The notes: generated by a model from the letters alone, not told the origin. Positions 1-7,612 are shown, numbered from the stretch's first letter. The stretch: DNA of 64,000 nt from an uncultured Candidatus Saccharibacteria bacterium (GCA_948477625.1 CAOLNK010000003.1:62001-126000); one strand, 5' to 3'. A program made the numbers and translations.

Positions 1-245
1 TCAGAGGCTTCATTTCCAGAATCTTCCATTACCGTTTCTTCAACTGGACGCTTTGAAATGCTCAACATCGCCGCAACGCCTCCAAATAATCCAACAATAA
101 CCAATACTACAATCATTATCGGCTTTAGGGAGCGCCGCCGCTTGGTCGCCTTGACGTCTTTAACACCATCAAGATAATTCAGACTACCTGAAAGGAATTC
201 GTCGCTGGCCGACTTATGTTTTATTTGTTGATCGTTATTCTCCAT
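1..245 (-). CDS. Membrane-anchored hypothetical protein, C-terminus cut off by window edge
   Basis: The gene runs off the left edge. Read on the minus strand it begins MENNDQQIKHKSAS, has a basic stretch (KATKRRRSLK) and then one hydrophobic segment (about residues 43-62, IMIVVLVIVGLFGGVAAML), followed by a polar region. This is the topology of a single-pass protein with its N-terminus inside. An AGGAGG ribosome site lies 5 nt before the ATG and overlaps the end of the upstream gene, so the two are probably co-transcribed. It is the third gene of an operon starting at 1286. I do not recognise a family. Confidence 0.6.
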   Translation of the reverse strand, partial: MENNDQQIKHKSASDEFLSGSLNYLDGVKDVKATKRRRSLKPIMIVVLVIVGLFGGVAAMLSISKRPVEETVMEDSGNEAS

Positions 246-253
246 TTTTCCTC

Positions 254-1051
254 CTATTGAACCTCCAAATTATTATTAACTCTAAAATGCCAATACTCCG
301 CAGCAACCTTCTCTAAGAAATCAGCTAAACCACATACAAACATTTGGTATATTTCTGGGCTATCATCACTATCCAAGCATTGATCAATATGTTTTAGAAG
401 ATCGGTTTTTTGACTCGCATGCCAAATAAACCTTACTTCATTCTCTAAATCATAAAATTCATCCAACTTTTTGGCGGCCCAAGTTGATCGTAATGACTGT
501 ATTTCCTTATCATCTTGAGACCGACTTGCGAGCAGATTTTTTACACCTACCTCTGCCGCATTCATAACTCTCTGCTTAATCATAGCTTTATTGGGCTTTC
601 CTTGGTACATATACGACAGTTCTTGCAGTTGTGAATCTGTTTTATTCTTGAAGATGTCGCCAATTACGTCGACTTGACCATTGGTATTCTGAACAATATA
701 TGGTTCATTTAGAATTGTTACCGCTGCACGCTTCATTTCTCTCGTACGATTTGAAGCGTATGCGCAAATGCCTGGCAGAAGTAGCAGAAATGCATTAGTG
801 TCGATAAGTGGAGCACGACGTTTTTCCAACGTACGCCAAGCGTTTTGTCCTAATAACCACGCCTCGTATAGTGCGCCACCATATTTAGCTAAAATATTTA
901 ATTGCGCTTTCTCTTCATCTGACAATTCTATATTGGTATATTCTGCTAAATCATTCTGTAAAGATCTATAATTACGCTCCATTTCCAACAACGCATCAGG
1001 GAAACAACCAATTAATTCTTTATTACTAGGCCGTCTGATTTGTATATTCAC
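254..1051 (-). CDS. Hypothetical protein, 265 aa, middle gene of a three-gene operon
   Basis: Starts with GTG, 4 nt after the stop of the preceding 76-aa gene, and ends 8 nt before the next start, so it sits in a tight operon. The protein is mostly charged and predicted helical. A hydrophobic patch around residues 86-99 (NAFLLLLPGICAYA) could be a membrane segment or a buried helix. I see no catalytic motif and recognise no family. Its neighbours are two small membrane proteins, so a membrane-associated complex is possible, but that is inference from position only. Confidence 0.6.
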   Translation of the reverse strand: MNIQIRRPSNKELIGCFPDALLEMERNYRSLQNDLAEYTNIELSDEEKAQLNILAKYGGALYEAWLLGQNAWRTLEKRRAPLIDTNAFLLLLPGICAYASNRTREMKRAAVTILNEPYIVQNTNGQVDVIGDIFKNKTDSQLQELSYMYQGKPNKAMIKQRVMNAAEVGVKNLLASRSQDDKEIQSLRSTWAAKKLDEFYDLENEVRFIWHASQKTDLLKHIDQCLDSDDSPEIYQMFVCGLADFLEKVAAEYWHFRVNNNLEVQ

Positions 1052-1055
1052 TTAA

Positions 1056-1286
1056 CTACCATCCTTTTGCGGTCATGCAGGCATTGTAAGACTGGCTAAA
1101 GGCAGCTGTTCCTTGTTGACCATATTGGGCCGCTACACTACGACAGTAGTCAACATCACGAAACTCCCTTTCGATCATATCGCTTTGTTTTTTATCACTT
1201 AGATAGTTGCTAATAAATGCGAATGCTATAATTGCAATGATTATCCAGATAATCCAAGATAAGTTATTGGTCTCAGTTGTTGACAC
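1056..1286 (-). CDS. Small single-pass membrane protein, 76 aa
   Basis: GTG start with a strong GGAGG site 5 nt upstream. Residues about 10-28 (SWIIWIIIAIIAFAFISNY) form a transmembrane helix. The remaining ~48 residues are polar and carry two cysteines (YCRS, NACM). It is the first gene of an operon with the next two minus-strand genes. The structured RNA and terminator at 1326-1461 lie immediately upstream on the same strand, so expression may depend on read-through of that terminator. Family unknown. Confidence 0.6.
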   Translation of the reverse strand: MSTTETNNLSWIIWIIIAIIAFAFISNYLSDKKQSDMIEREFRDVDYCRSVAAQYGQQGTAAFSQSYNACMTAKGW

Positions 1287-1325
1287 AGTTCCTCCTTAAT
1301 TTTAATTAATACAGAGGCTGCCAAC

Positions 1326-1461
1326 AAAAAGCGACAACCGCCTTTGGTTGTCTACACCGAACGAACCTCATCGAGATTGTTTTAGGGCAGTTGCCGCTTA
1401 TTAATCTCGATAATTCTGTCTAAAAAACAGAAAATGAGCTCGTTCATAAAATGTGTAGACA
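1326..1461 (-). ncRNA. Structured RNA with closing stem and intrinsic terminator (copy 1)
   Basis: Minus-strand transcript from an extended -10 (TGTTATAAT; TATAAT at 1472-1467) to a U-tract at 1331-1326. Visible helices: closing stem TGTCTACAC (1461-1453) with GTGTAGACA (1357-1349); an inner GAACGA/TCGTTC helix; a TCTGT/ACAGA hairpin; and ATCGAGATT/AATCTCGAT closing a ~24-nt loop that contains AAGCGGCAACTGCC. The terminator GACAACC aaag GCGGTTGTC begins inside the 3' arm of the closing stem (shared GACA), so the two helices compete. The RBS of the 76-aa gene lies about 30 nt beyond. A related RNA is at 47574-47751. It could be a cis-acting attenuator or a free small RNA. Ligand and class are unknown. 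Confidence 0.6.
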
Positions 1462-1485
1462 GTTTTATTATAACATAAAAACTGT

Positions 1486-1923
1486 CTACGAGTTTTTAAT
1501 AACCTTTTTCGAATAATCCTTCAAAAATTTCAAAGCCTTCTTCGCCATCTTGGGATCTTTCGGATTCATCCGAAAGAAACCGTTCACCACATGATAACTC
1601 TCCAGAATCATTCTCTCACTCTCAAATAAGTTATCATCAAACCACACAAAATCACTATCCAAATCAATCGCATCTGTTTTCAGAACTCCCCAATTCGTCG
1701 GTTTAAATGTTCGATAAACTTCCTCCACTAACTCATCAGGCAATTCACCCTTCAAGGCTAAATTCGTCTGATTCACTCCGCCATTACAATGTGTCGTTAA
1801 CCAATAAATCGAATCTGGATAATGCTTAAGACAATACTTCAATAGTTTAATAATATCCGTCTTTGGCGAAGCCGTACCACGCAAAACGCCGTCGATGTCG
1901 AAATAAACGTTTAAGAATGCCAT
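1486..1923 (-). CDS. HAD-like hydrolase family protein
   Basis: 145 aa from the ATG at 1923. It shows the HAD signature in order: motif I YFDIDGVL (nucleophile and acid/base aspartates near residue 9), a threonine-containing motif II WLTTHC, and motif IV WFDDN. There is only a short cap region, so small phosphorylated substrates or a protein phosphate are possible, but the substrate cannot be read from sequence. A longer in-frame reading exists, but a TATAAT lies exactly 7 nt before this ATG, so the transcript is probably leaderless and starts here. The gene stands alone; its 3' end meets an inverted repeat (1455-1489) that also holds the promoter of the structured RNA. Confidence 0.7.
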   Translation of the reverse strand: MAFLNVYFDIDGVLRGTASPKTDIIKLLKYCLKHYPDSIYWLTTHCNGGVNQTNLALKGELPDELVEEVYRTFKPTNWGVLKTDAIDLDSDFVWFDDNLFESERMILESYHVVNGFFRMNPKDPKMAKKALKFLKDYSKKVIKNS

Positions 1924-2046
1924 ACTTAAGATTATACGATAATTTTCCAAAAACTATGAAAAACGGAATTTTTTTCTGAAAATCATTGATTTTGGAATGA
2001 ATCTGTGATACAATCGACTCAAATAAGATATAGTAAGGATTAATAT

Positions 2047-3228
2047 ATGCGATTAAAGAGTTTTAGCGTCTCTAATTATCGTTCTTTCAATGAAAAACAG
2101 ACCATAGAATTTTGCCAAAATTCTAAGAATGTTACGGCAATCTATGGGCCAAATAGCGCAGGGAAAACTAATCTTTTTACTGCTACTGGGTTCTTCAGAG
2201 ATTTTACAAGGATGTCAACTAACTTTAGTGGGCAACATCTACCATTTGAAATCTTTCGACTCAACGCAAATTCCGAAGCAAAACCATCTCTGTTTGAGGC
2301 GGAAATGGAAACTGAAACCAAATGTTACAAATATAGTTTTCAGCTGCTTAAAGGTAAAGTAGTCGATGAATCACTTCAAGAAAGAAGTCTAAATAAAGAA
2401 GCCAGTTTCCAAACAATATTTCGTCGTGCTTCCATACCTAAGAATCGTTATGGGAGTTTTACGAGCGACTTACTAAAACGCACTCGCGACGATGCCTTGG
2501 TGTTAACTAAAGCGTGGGAAGATAATAATACCGTTGCTAAGGAGATATTTGATTGGTTTTCGCATTTTAACCCAATCAATATAAAATTTGCCCCCTATAA
2601 AGCAATGACTGCCAATCGAATAGAAGCTAATCCAAATTTCAAAAACCAAGTTCTGGCTCTTTTGCGTGCTGCCAACTTATTCATTCAAGATGTTAAAGTC
2701 TCAAAGATACCGATGCCAGAAGATTTATTTAAACAACTACCATTTACAGAAGATTTCAAAAAGAACATGAATAGAGATGGTTTTTCCATCTCAACAACGC
2801 ACTTAGTACGAGATGATGCAGGCACAGTCACAGGAACAGCTACTTTTTCCATGGAAGGTAACGAATCCGCTGGAACTAATCGTATATTTGAGCTTGCAAG
2901 CCCCATTCTAGACACCTTAGAAAAAGGTGGGGTGTTATACCTTGATGAATTCGAGAATGATTTACACCCAATAGAATGTAGCTTTTTGGTATCTTTATTT
3001 GAATCTGCACTAAATAAAAAACAGGCTCAACTCATCATAAATACGCACAGTACTATGCTTCAAGATCAAATAGGGCGTGACAATATACGTTTCATATCAA
3101 AAAATGGAAAAGAAGAATCAATCATAGCCAATAAAGTCCCTGGTTCTTTAAAAGCAAATGACACAGCGATAGAAAAAAAATATCTTAAAGGTTTGCTAGG
3201 TTTCGTACCAAAAATCCAGGAGCTATAG
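2047..3228 (+). CDS. AAA-family (OLD/RloA-like) ATPase, probable defence protein
   Basis: 393 aa. The N-terminus KSFSVSNYRSF is typical of ABC-type ATPases of the AAA_15/AAA_21 group, and Walker A GPNSAGKT lies at about residues 34-41. Near the C-terminus are a signature-like segment, Walker B VLYLDEFENDLHP (about 295-307) and the following INTHS motif (about 332-336). Such ATPases act as SMC-like sensors in OLD, Septu, PARIS and RloAB systems. The next gene, 3 nt downstream, is RloB-like, so the pair is best read as RloA plus RloB. Role: sensing or nucleotide-driven activation of the partner (family knowledge). A weak TATAGT -10 lies 12 nt before the ATG. Confidence 0.75.
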   Translation: MRLKSFSVSNYRSFNEKQTIEFCQNSKNVTAIYGPNSAGKTNLFTATGFFRDFTRMSTNFSGQHLPFEIFRLNANSEAKPSLFEAEMETETKCYKYSFQLLKGKVVDESLQERSLNKEASFQTIFRRASIPKNRYGSFTSDLLKRTRDDALVLTKAWEDNNTVAKEIFDWFSHFNPINIKFAPYKAMTANRIEANPNFKNQVLALLRAANLFIQDVKVSKIPMPEDLFKQLPFTEDFKKNMNRDGFSISTTHLVRDDAGTVTGTATFSMEGNESAGTNRIFELASPILDTLEKGGVLYLDEFENDLHPIECSFLVSLFESALNKKQAQLIINTHSTMLQDQIGRDNIRFISKNGKEESIIANKVPGSLKANDTAIEKKYLKGLLGFVPKIQEL

Positions 3229-3231
3229 ATT

Positions 3232-3921
3232 ATGTTAATTCTGATTGTCTGCACAGAAGGTGAAAGTAGTGAACCAGCATTTATTCGTCAATATGGGCGT
3301 TGCGCATTAGGACAAATACATCCAGATATCGAAATAGTTGAAATACCGTTAGGCGGGAACCATGGACATAAGAAGATATTTGAAATAGCCAACAAAAAGA
3401 TTGAGGAGCTGAAACAATCGGACGATAGCATACTAAGCTTGATCGATCCAGAAAGCGATATTGCACTCCAAAAAATCATAATATGTGATTACGACAAAAT
3501 GGAAAAACACGGAATTACTGAAGATGATTTTAGAAACGCAGCAGCCGAAAATGAGTTTCAACTTATTATTAACAAACCAAATTTCGAATTTTTTATTTTA
3601 GCATATCTAACAAATTTTGAGTATGCCTCGAAGATAAAGCCGAGTAATTATCTAGCTGAAATCAATACAGCGATTGATGTATTAAATAAAGAAAACCATT
3701 CCGTTAAAGGCCTCCCAGAAGCATTGGACATCCCCCATTACGATAAGAACAGATACACTTCCGAAAAGTTCTTTAGCAACCTGCTCGAATATAATAGGTC
3801 AGAACTAGACCAAAAATTTTGTGCCCATGAACCGTGTATTCAGGAAAAACAATACACACAAATGAAAAATCTTATAACTCTAATTCAAGAACATTCAAAG
3901 GAGAAGCAGTACAATGAATAA
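3232..3921 (+). CDS. RloB-like TOPRIM-type protein, partner of the upstream ATPase
   Basis: 229 aa. The N-terminus LILIVCTEGESSEPAF matches the TOPRIM-like beginning of RloB proteins (hydrophobic strand followed by a conserved glutamate). An acidic motif IIICDYDKME lies near residue 84, and KPNFEFFILAYL near residue 120 resembles the NPCFELWLLLHF box of the family. RloB/AriB-like proteins are thought to be nucleases or toxins restrained by the ATPase. It begins 3 nt after the ATPase stop and overlaps the next gene by 8 nt, so the three are one transcriptional unit. Family assignment rests on motif order; the exact reaction is not known. Confidence 0.65.
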   Translation: MLILIVCTEGESSEPAFIRQYGRCALGQIHPDIEIVEIPLGGNHGHKKIFEIANKKIEELKQSDDSILSLIDPESDIALQKIIICDYDKMEKHGITEDDFRNAAAENEFQLIINKPNFEFFILAYLTNFEYASKIKPSNYLAEINTAIDVLNKENHSVKGLPEALDIPHYDKNRYTSEKFFSNLLEYNRSELDQKFCAHEPCIQEKQYTQMKNLITLIQEHSKEKQYNE

Positions 3922-4312
3922 CATTTTACAAACGATCTTGGTCGCATTATTGCCAGCAGTAACAACTGGATTGGTAACCTATTTAGTTTCATCAAAGACC
4001 CTCAAATCAGAAATGGAGAAAATACATTCAGAGCATGAACATGATTTGAAAAAGTTAGTAGCGCAACACTCAGTAGATATAGAATCCATCAAAGAAGCAC
4101 ATAAGTTAGAGATGGAAAAACTTGAACGAATGCACGAACAAGAACTAGACACCATTAAATTACAGCACCAGCAGGCAATGGAGATAAAAGAAAAAGAATC
4201 AACCTATCAAGCAGCATCCTCAGTGCTTAATATGTTTTTACCAACTATTCTAGATATGCCAGCGGTAAAGGAACAACTAAGCAAGCAACTTGATAAAGAA
4301 CAAACTAAATAA
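3914..4312 (+). CDS. Membrane-anchored coiled-coil protein, third gene of the RloAB-like operon
   Basis: 132 aa. Residues about 6-26 (QTILVALLPAVTTGLVTYLVSS) form one transmembrane helix. Residues ~30-95 are a long charged coiled coil rich in E, K, H and L with near-heptad spacing. A short hydrophobic C-terminal segment (SSVLNMFLPTILDMP) follows. The start overlaps the 3' end of the RloB-like gene, which implies translational coupling. I do not know this protein as a standard part of RloAB. It could be an effector, a membrane tether or a scaffold; all three are inference from topology and position. Confidence 0.6.
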   Translation: MNNILQTILVALLPAVTTGLVTYLVSSKTLKSEMEKIHSEHEHDLKKLVAQHSVDIESIKEAHKLEMEKLERMHEQELDTIKLQHQQAMEIKEKESTYQAASSVLNMFLPTILDMPAVKEQLSKQLDKEQTK

Positions 4313-4316
4313 AAAC

Positions 4317-4600
4317 TCCCTGTATGCAATCACCCATTTAGCATAATTGTTCGAACTTCGTATAGTATGCTCCGCCAAATAAGCGGGCAGCGTGCTTGCA
4401 CGGTGAGAGCTTATTTGAAGGAGGGGCCAGGAGAAAAATTTTCTCCCACTCTCCGCCAGGAAGAAAAAATTGTCACGCTTGCGTGGCGATTTTTGCTTCT
4501 TTGTCAAAAGAAGCGGAGATTCGAACTCCCAGGCGAGTTCGTAGAGCGAAGTCCGCTGAGCAAAATACAATTTTGCGAAGTTTCTCCCACTCTCCGCCAA
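4317..4600. other. Hairpin-rich non-coding stretch with short internal repeats
   Basis: No convincing gene. Several short inverted repeats are visible: AAATAAGC/GCTTATTT around 4377-4424, CGTGCTTGCACG, GCTTCTTT/AAAGAAGC around 4487-4506, CGAACTC/GAGTTCG, and GCAAAAT/ATTTTGC. The string CTCCGCCA recurs three times (4369, about 4450 and about 4592). On the minus strand GGGAGTTCGAATCTCC resembles a tRNA T-arm, but no complete tRNA can be folded. It looks like decayed or rearranged DNA between the defence operon and cassette D. Confidence 0.5.
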
Positions 4601-4640
4601 ATCCGACGCATGAGCTAAAGCTCATGCGTCGGATTTTTTT
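4601..4640 (+). terminator. Strong intrinsic terminator, possibly bidirectional
   Basis: A 14-bp perfect stem, CCGACGCATGAGCT with AGCTCATGCGTCGG, has a 2-nt loop and is followed by ATTTTTTTG. It would end transcription from the 2.0-4.3 kb operon. It also bounds the 3' side of the degenerate cassette on the other strand. Confidence 0.8.
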
Positions 4641-4679
4641 GTTTAGCGGTGAGAGATAGAACTACCGCGAAGCGGGAGT

Positions 4680-4875
4680 ACGTAGGCAGTAGTAGGGGGA
4701 AACTATGCCAACGGATACTTGGACCATGGGAAGTATGAATAGTAGTACCACTTATTAGTAAGTCATAGGCATTAGCAATATCGACACCGTGTGACGACCA
4801 ATAATAGCCCCCATTACTAGCATTCTTAAAATTACTAGTAGTATTAGGCAAGTAGATATGTCCGCTGCGCACGAA
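4680..4875 (-). pseudogene. FISUMP C-terminal cassette D, degenerate
   Basis: Minus-strand reading GSFVRSGHIYLPN, then YYWSSHG, a GP segment and FPL. It matches cassettes A-C in order: FVRSGY, a variable stretch, WSS(R/H), another variable stretch, and GFPL. The 5' boundary TCGTGCGCAGCGG (4874-4862) is the same as in the other copies. The 3' end has decayed: the LRCLSTVLDM tail of A-C is replaced by LLLPTYSRFAV, although TTTCCCCCT and part of the following bases are still recognisable. A possible in-frame extension upstream looks unrelated to the family. No credible ribosome site directs this piece, so it is probably not expressed on its own. Confidence 0.6.
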
Positions 4876-4942
4876 AGAGCCAATGACAACCTCAACTAAT
4901 ATATTACCTATATAGTGTATTAAAATTTGTAGAAAAGTGTAG

Positions 4943-4948
4943 TATAAT
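4943..4948 (+). promoter_or_regulatory. -10 element for the toxin-antitoxin operon
   Basis: TATAAT lies 9 nt before the ATG of a 15-codon leader ORF (4958-5005), giving a very short leader. No strong -35 is seen. It is the likely promoter of the HigB/HigA-ImmA pair. Confidence 0.45.
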
Positions 4949-4957
4949 CTTACCATT

Positions 4958-5005
4958 ATGGTTAGCAAAATTATTGACATAAGCATAATGCCGGAGGTAC
5001 AATGA
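4958..5005 (+). CDS. Short leader ORF (15 aa) coupled to the HigB-like toxin
   Basis: Encodes MVSKIIDISIMPEVQ. Its TGA stop overlaps the toxin ATG (ATGA), and the toxin's own GGAGG site lies inside the leader. Translation of the leader could therefore control toxin translation. The same uORF/ATGA design recurs at 55279-55329. There is no evidence yet that the peptide itself has a function. Confidence 0.4.
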   Translation: MVSKIIDISIMPEVQ

Positions 5006-5379
5006 AGATAGATTTTGCTTCCCAAAAATTAGAAGACGCCGCTAATGGCGAAAAGAATGGCACTTTTTCAGAGTTATCGAAAATTATAAGGCGTGCAGAT
5101 GGGAAAAACTCCCAAATTATTCCATCTCATATCGGAGAAGTACTTAACGACCTACTCGCTGCTAACACTTGCGCCGACCTTCCGCCCAGTACGCACCCAC
5201 ATCCGCTCCAAGGAGACAGAAAAGGTGAATTTGTAGTCGATATTCCGCATCAACGAGGACGTGGTAAATTCCGTATCATCTTTAGACCAAACCATACCAA
5301 TGACCAAAATTTTAGAATCGATAACCCTAAAACCATTACAAAAATAACGATAATTGAATTATGTTGTGATTATCATTAG
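5002..5379 (+). CDS. higB: HigB/RelE-family mRNA-interferase toxin
   Basis: 125 aa. The C-terminal half carries the HigB pattern: HPLQGDRKGEFVVDI, then GRGKFRIIFRP, ending IELCCDYH. HigB proteins cleave mRNA on the ribosome. The N-terminal ~50 residues are longer than in minimal HigB proteins. A GGAGG site lies 6 nt upstream of the ATG, which also overlaps the stop of a small leader ORF. The next gene, 21 nt downstream, is a HigA-like antitoxin fused to a peptidase domain, as expected for the toxin-first order of higBA loci. Autoregulation by the antitoxin HTH is likely from family behaviour. Confidence 0.75.
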   Translation: MKIDFASQKLEDAANGEKNGTFSELSKIIRRADGKNSQIIPSHIGEVLNDLLAANTCADLPPSTHPHPLQGDRKGEFVVDIPHQRGRGKFRIIFRPNHTNDQNFRIDNPKTITKITIIELCCDYH

Positions 5380-5400
5380 CAAGGGGGAGGAGAGGATATT

Positions 5401-6477
5401 ATGAGTTACACACCAAACATTGCAATTCACCCTGGTCGAATCATCGCTCGTGAACTAAGCTTTCTCAACATGACCCAAAAAATGCTATCTGAACGTACCG
5501 GTCTTTCCGAAAAACAATTTAGCTTAATTATTAAAGGAGAAGCATCAGTTACCGCAGAAACAGCCACTTTGCTAGCAAATGCTATAGGTGGAACTGCCGA
5601 ATACTGGTCTAATCTAGATACACTTTATAAAACAGTCTTAGCGCGTAACCAAATGCGCGAAAAAGCCAAAAATGAAATCCAACTCATACAGACAGAAAAT
5701 TTTTCACAAACTTATAGAGAACTAGTAAAATACGGGTATATAGAGAAAACTAAAGATTTAATCACGAGGGTCCTAAACTTATGGAAGTTTTTTGGAGTAA
5801 ATTCACTCTACGCAATAGAAAGGACTGAATCTATTGCATTTAGAAAAGGTACGGGCAAAAAAAGCAATCCTATTGCTCTTGCCGCATGGGTACGTTGCGG
5901 CGAATTAGAAGCCAGAAAAAAACAAATCATAGAGTATGACGAGAATAAACTAAAACAATCTTTTTCAGAAATAAAAAATGTAATATATAATATGCCAGAT
6001 AACTTTTTTGAACAAATCACAGGCATTTTAACTAATTGTGGTGTAATTTTAATAGCATGCCCGCATTTCTCCGGAACATATGTAAACGGTGCCACCAAAT
6101 GGGTTGGGAGAAACCCAATAATACAAGTTAGCATTCGCGGTAAAATGGCAGATAGACTATGGTTCACCCTTTTTCATGAAATAGGGCACATCCTCAGACA
6201 TGGGAAGAAGGGGCAGATAAGCTGCGATGACGATAATAGTATACAGGAACAAGAAGCTAATAACTTCGCCGCAGAAGTTTTATTACCGAAAAAAGAATAC
6301 GACAAATTTCGCTACAAAGAAGATTATTCCAGTAATGCCATTTTGGAATTTTCGCGTGACGAAAAAATCGACCCAGGCGTCATAGTTGGAAGACTTCAAC
6401 ATGACAAACTAGTTCCATATAATCAACTAAACTTTTTACATAAACAATTAAACTGGAAAACTAATCAAACTGATTAG
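5401..6477 (+). CDS. higA: HigA-type HTH antitoxin fused to ImmA/IrrE-like metallopeptidase domain
   Basis: 358 aa. Residues ~8-65 form the HigA helix-turn-helix region (HPGRIIARELSFLNMTQKMLSERTG in order, then GGTAEYWSNL, the typical HigA ending). From about residue 200 there is an ImmA/IrrE (COG2856-type) domain with the zinc motif HEIGH near residue 259 and a later glutamate in QEQEANNFAAEVLLP. Such proteins bind the operator and their peptidase part may control antitoxin or repressor stability. It follows the HigB-like toxin by 21 nt, with GGGGGAGG upstream. Its 3' end overlaps the convergent aldo-keto reductase gene by 17 nt. Confidence 0.8.
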   Translation: MSYTPNIAIHPGRIIARELSFLNMTQKMLSERTGLSEKQFSLIIKGEASVTAETATLLANAIGGTAEYWSNLDTLYKTVLARNQMREKAKNEIQLIQTENFSQTYRELVKYGYIEKTKDLITRVLNLWKFFGVNSLYAIERTESIAFRKGTGKKSNPIALAAWVRCGELEARKKQIIEYDENKLKQSFSEIKNVIYNMPDNFFEQITGILTNCGVILIACPHFSGTYVNGATKWVGRNPIIQVSIRGKMADRLWFTLFHEIGHILRHGKKGQISCDDDNSIQEQEANNFAAEVLLPKKEYDKFRYKEDYSSNAILEFSRDEKIDPGVIVGRLQHDKLVPYNQLNFLHKQLNWKTNQTD

Positions 6478-7324
6478 TAAGTTGATCAATTGTCACTCCG
6501 GTGCCATCCCAGCTCACTTGTATGTCATCAAATTCTTTACTTCGGAAGAAATTCAACTTCGCATAATCTGTTCTGTCCATTTCAAAGTCCAAAGCGCCAA
6601 CATTCTCATCTATCCTCTCCATATTAGTACTTTTGATCAAAGTAAATAATTTCTTCTCTTTAATAATCCAATTCAGGAGTACTTGGTTCTGCGTCTTATG
6701 ATATTTTTCAGCCAACTCAACCAAAACGGGATAGTTTCTCATCGCTGTTCTATTACGCCTCAATGGCTGATACGCTACAAAAGATTTCCCGTGCTCATGG
6801 CAATAATCTATGACGCCATTATCCTCATAAATCTTGCACTCCAAATTATATATACCCTCAAAGAAATCTATTTTAACTTCTTTCTCAATTCCGGACAATT
6901 GTTCCATATTGGCATTACTAATACCAATATGACGCACTTTACCCGCAGCAACTAACTGTTGAATCTCCTGATAGACATCAACTAACGGCAAATTCGTAAA
7001 TAATGGACTATGCAACTGAAGACTATCCACATAATCCACTCCTAAAATTTCCAGATACCCATTCAATTGAGCCTCAATATCATCTCGTTTTTCAATAGTA
7101 GGCTCAAGACTAGCATTAATAAACAAATTCTCTCTACCCACAACATCAACAAACTTCCTCATCTGTTTTACTACATCACCACCGTTATATAGCATATACA
7201 GCGAAAGATAATTCTGACCAACTTCGTAAGAATGAACCAATGCCTTCAAATCAGTATCAAAGTTTTCTGGATCAATTTTCCAAGTTCCAATCCCTATCGG
7301 AAAAATTTCTTCTTTCTTTATCAT
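6461..7324 (-). CDS. Aldo-keto-reductase-fold protein with altered catalytic residues
   Basis: 287 aa, full AKR length. FPIGIGTW starts the barrel; DYVDSLQLHSP, GKVRHIGISNANMEQL and VAYQPLRR are AKR landmarks. In active AKRs a tetrad D-Y-K-H is needed. Here the Y (LYNGG) and H (LQLHSP) remain, but the Asp position reads YLSLY and the Lys position reads LFINASLEP, so both appear changed. It may be a weak or non-redox member, or bind NADPH as a regulator. It stands alone, converges with the HigA-ImmA gene, and has a candidate promoter in the 40 nt upstream of 7324. Confidence 0.75.
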   Translation of the reverse strand: MIKKEEIFPIGIGTWKIDPENFDTDLKALVHSYEVGQNYLSLYMLYNGGDVVKQMRKFVDVVGRENLFINASLEPTIEKRDDIEAQLNGYLEILGVDYVDSLQLHSPLFTNLPLVDVYQEIQQLVAAGKVRHIGISNANMEQLSGIEKEVKIDFFEGIYNLECKIYEDNGVIDYCHEHGKSFVAYQPLRRNRTAMRNYPVLVELAEKYHKTQNQVLLNWIIKEKKLFTLIKSTNMERIDENVGALDFEMDRTDYAKLNFFRSKEFDDIQVSWDGTGVTIDQLTNQFD

Positions 7325-7365
7325 CTATCTACTCCTATATGCTCATTATACCACCGTTTTCCACT

Positions 7366-7562
7366 CTACATATCTAATACAGTACTAAGGCAGCGGAGAG
7401 AGATACCATGATAACGATTGCTACTGCCCATACCAACACTAGTACTAATTGCAATATGTTGTGCGGAAGATGTAATTGATGCTTGTGACGACCAAGTGCT
7501 AGCAGATTGCCCTATATAATACAAAACTCCAGTCATAACGTTGACATATCCGCTGCGCACGA
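7366..7562 (-). pseudogene. FISUMP C-terminal cassette B (silent, promoterless)
   Basis: Minus-strand reading IVRSGYVNVMTG, WSSQAS, then GISLRCLSTVLDM and stop. The 5' boundary TCGTGCGCAGCGG and the 3' block (CTCCGCTGCC, TTAGTACTGTATTAGA) are essentially identical to cassettes A and C, while the ~130 bp between them are mostly different in sequence and length. No start codon with a ribosome site precedes it. It lies ~50 bp from the 29-bp palindrome at 7613. Best read as a donor module for the C-terminus of a secreted FISUMP protein; a relic of a deleted gene is the alternative. Confidence 0.6.
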
Positions 7563-7612
7563 TTTCTTTAATTAACCAAAAATCTAACAAAATTAACAGA
7601 GATAATTTCTAT

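Noticed and set aside
4495..4580. tRNA gene on the minus strand (GGGAGTTCGAATCTCC)
   Set aside because: Only a T-arm-like piece and a short acceptor-like pairing exist; no D-arm or anticodon arm fits. At most it is a fragment.
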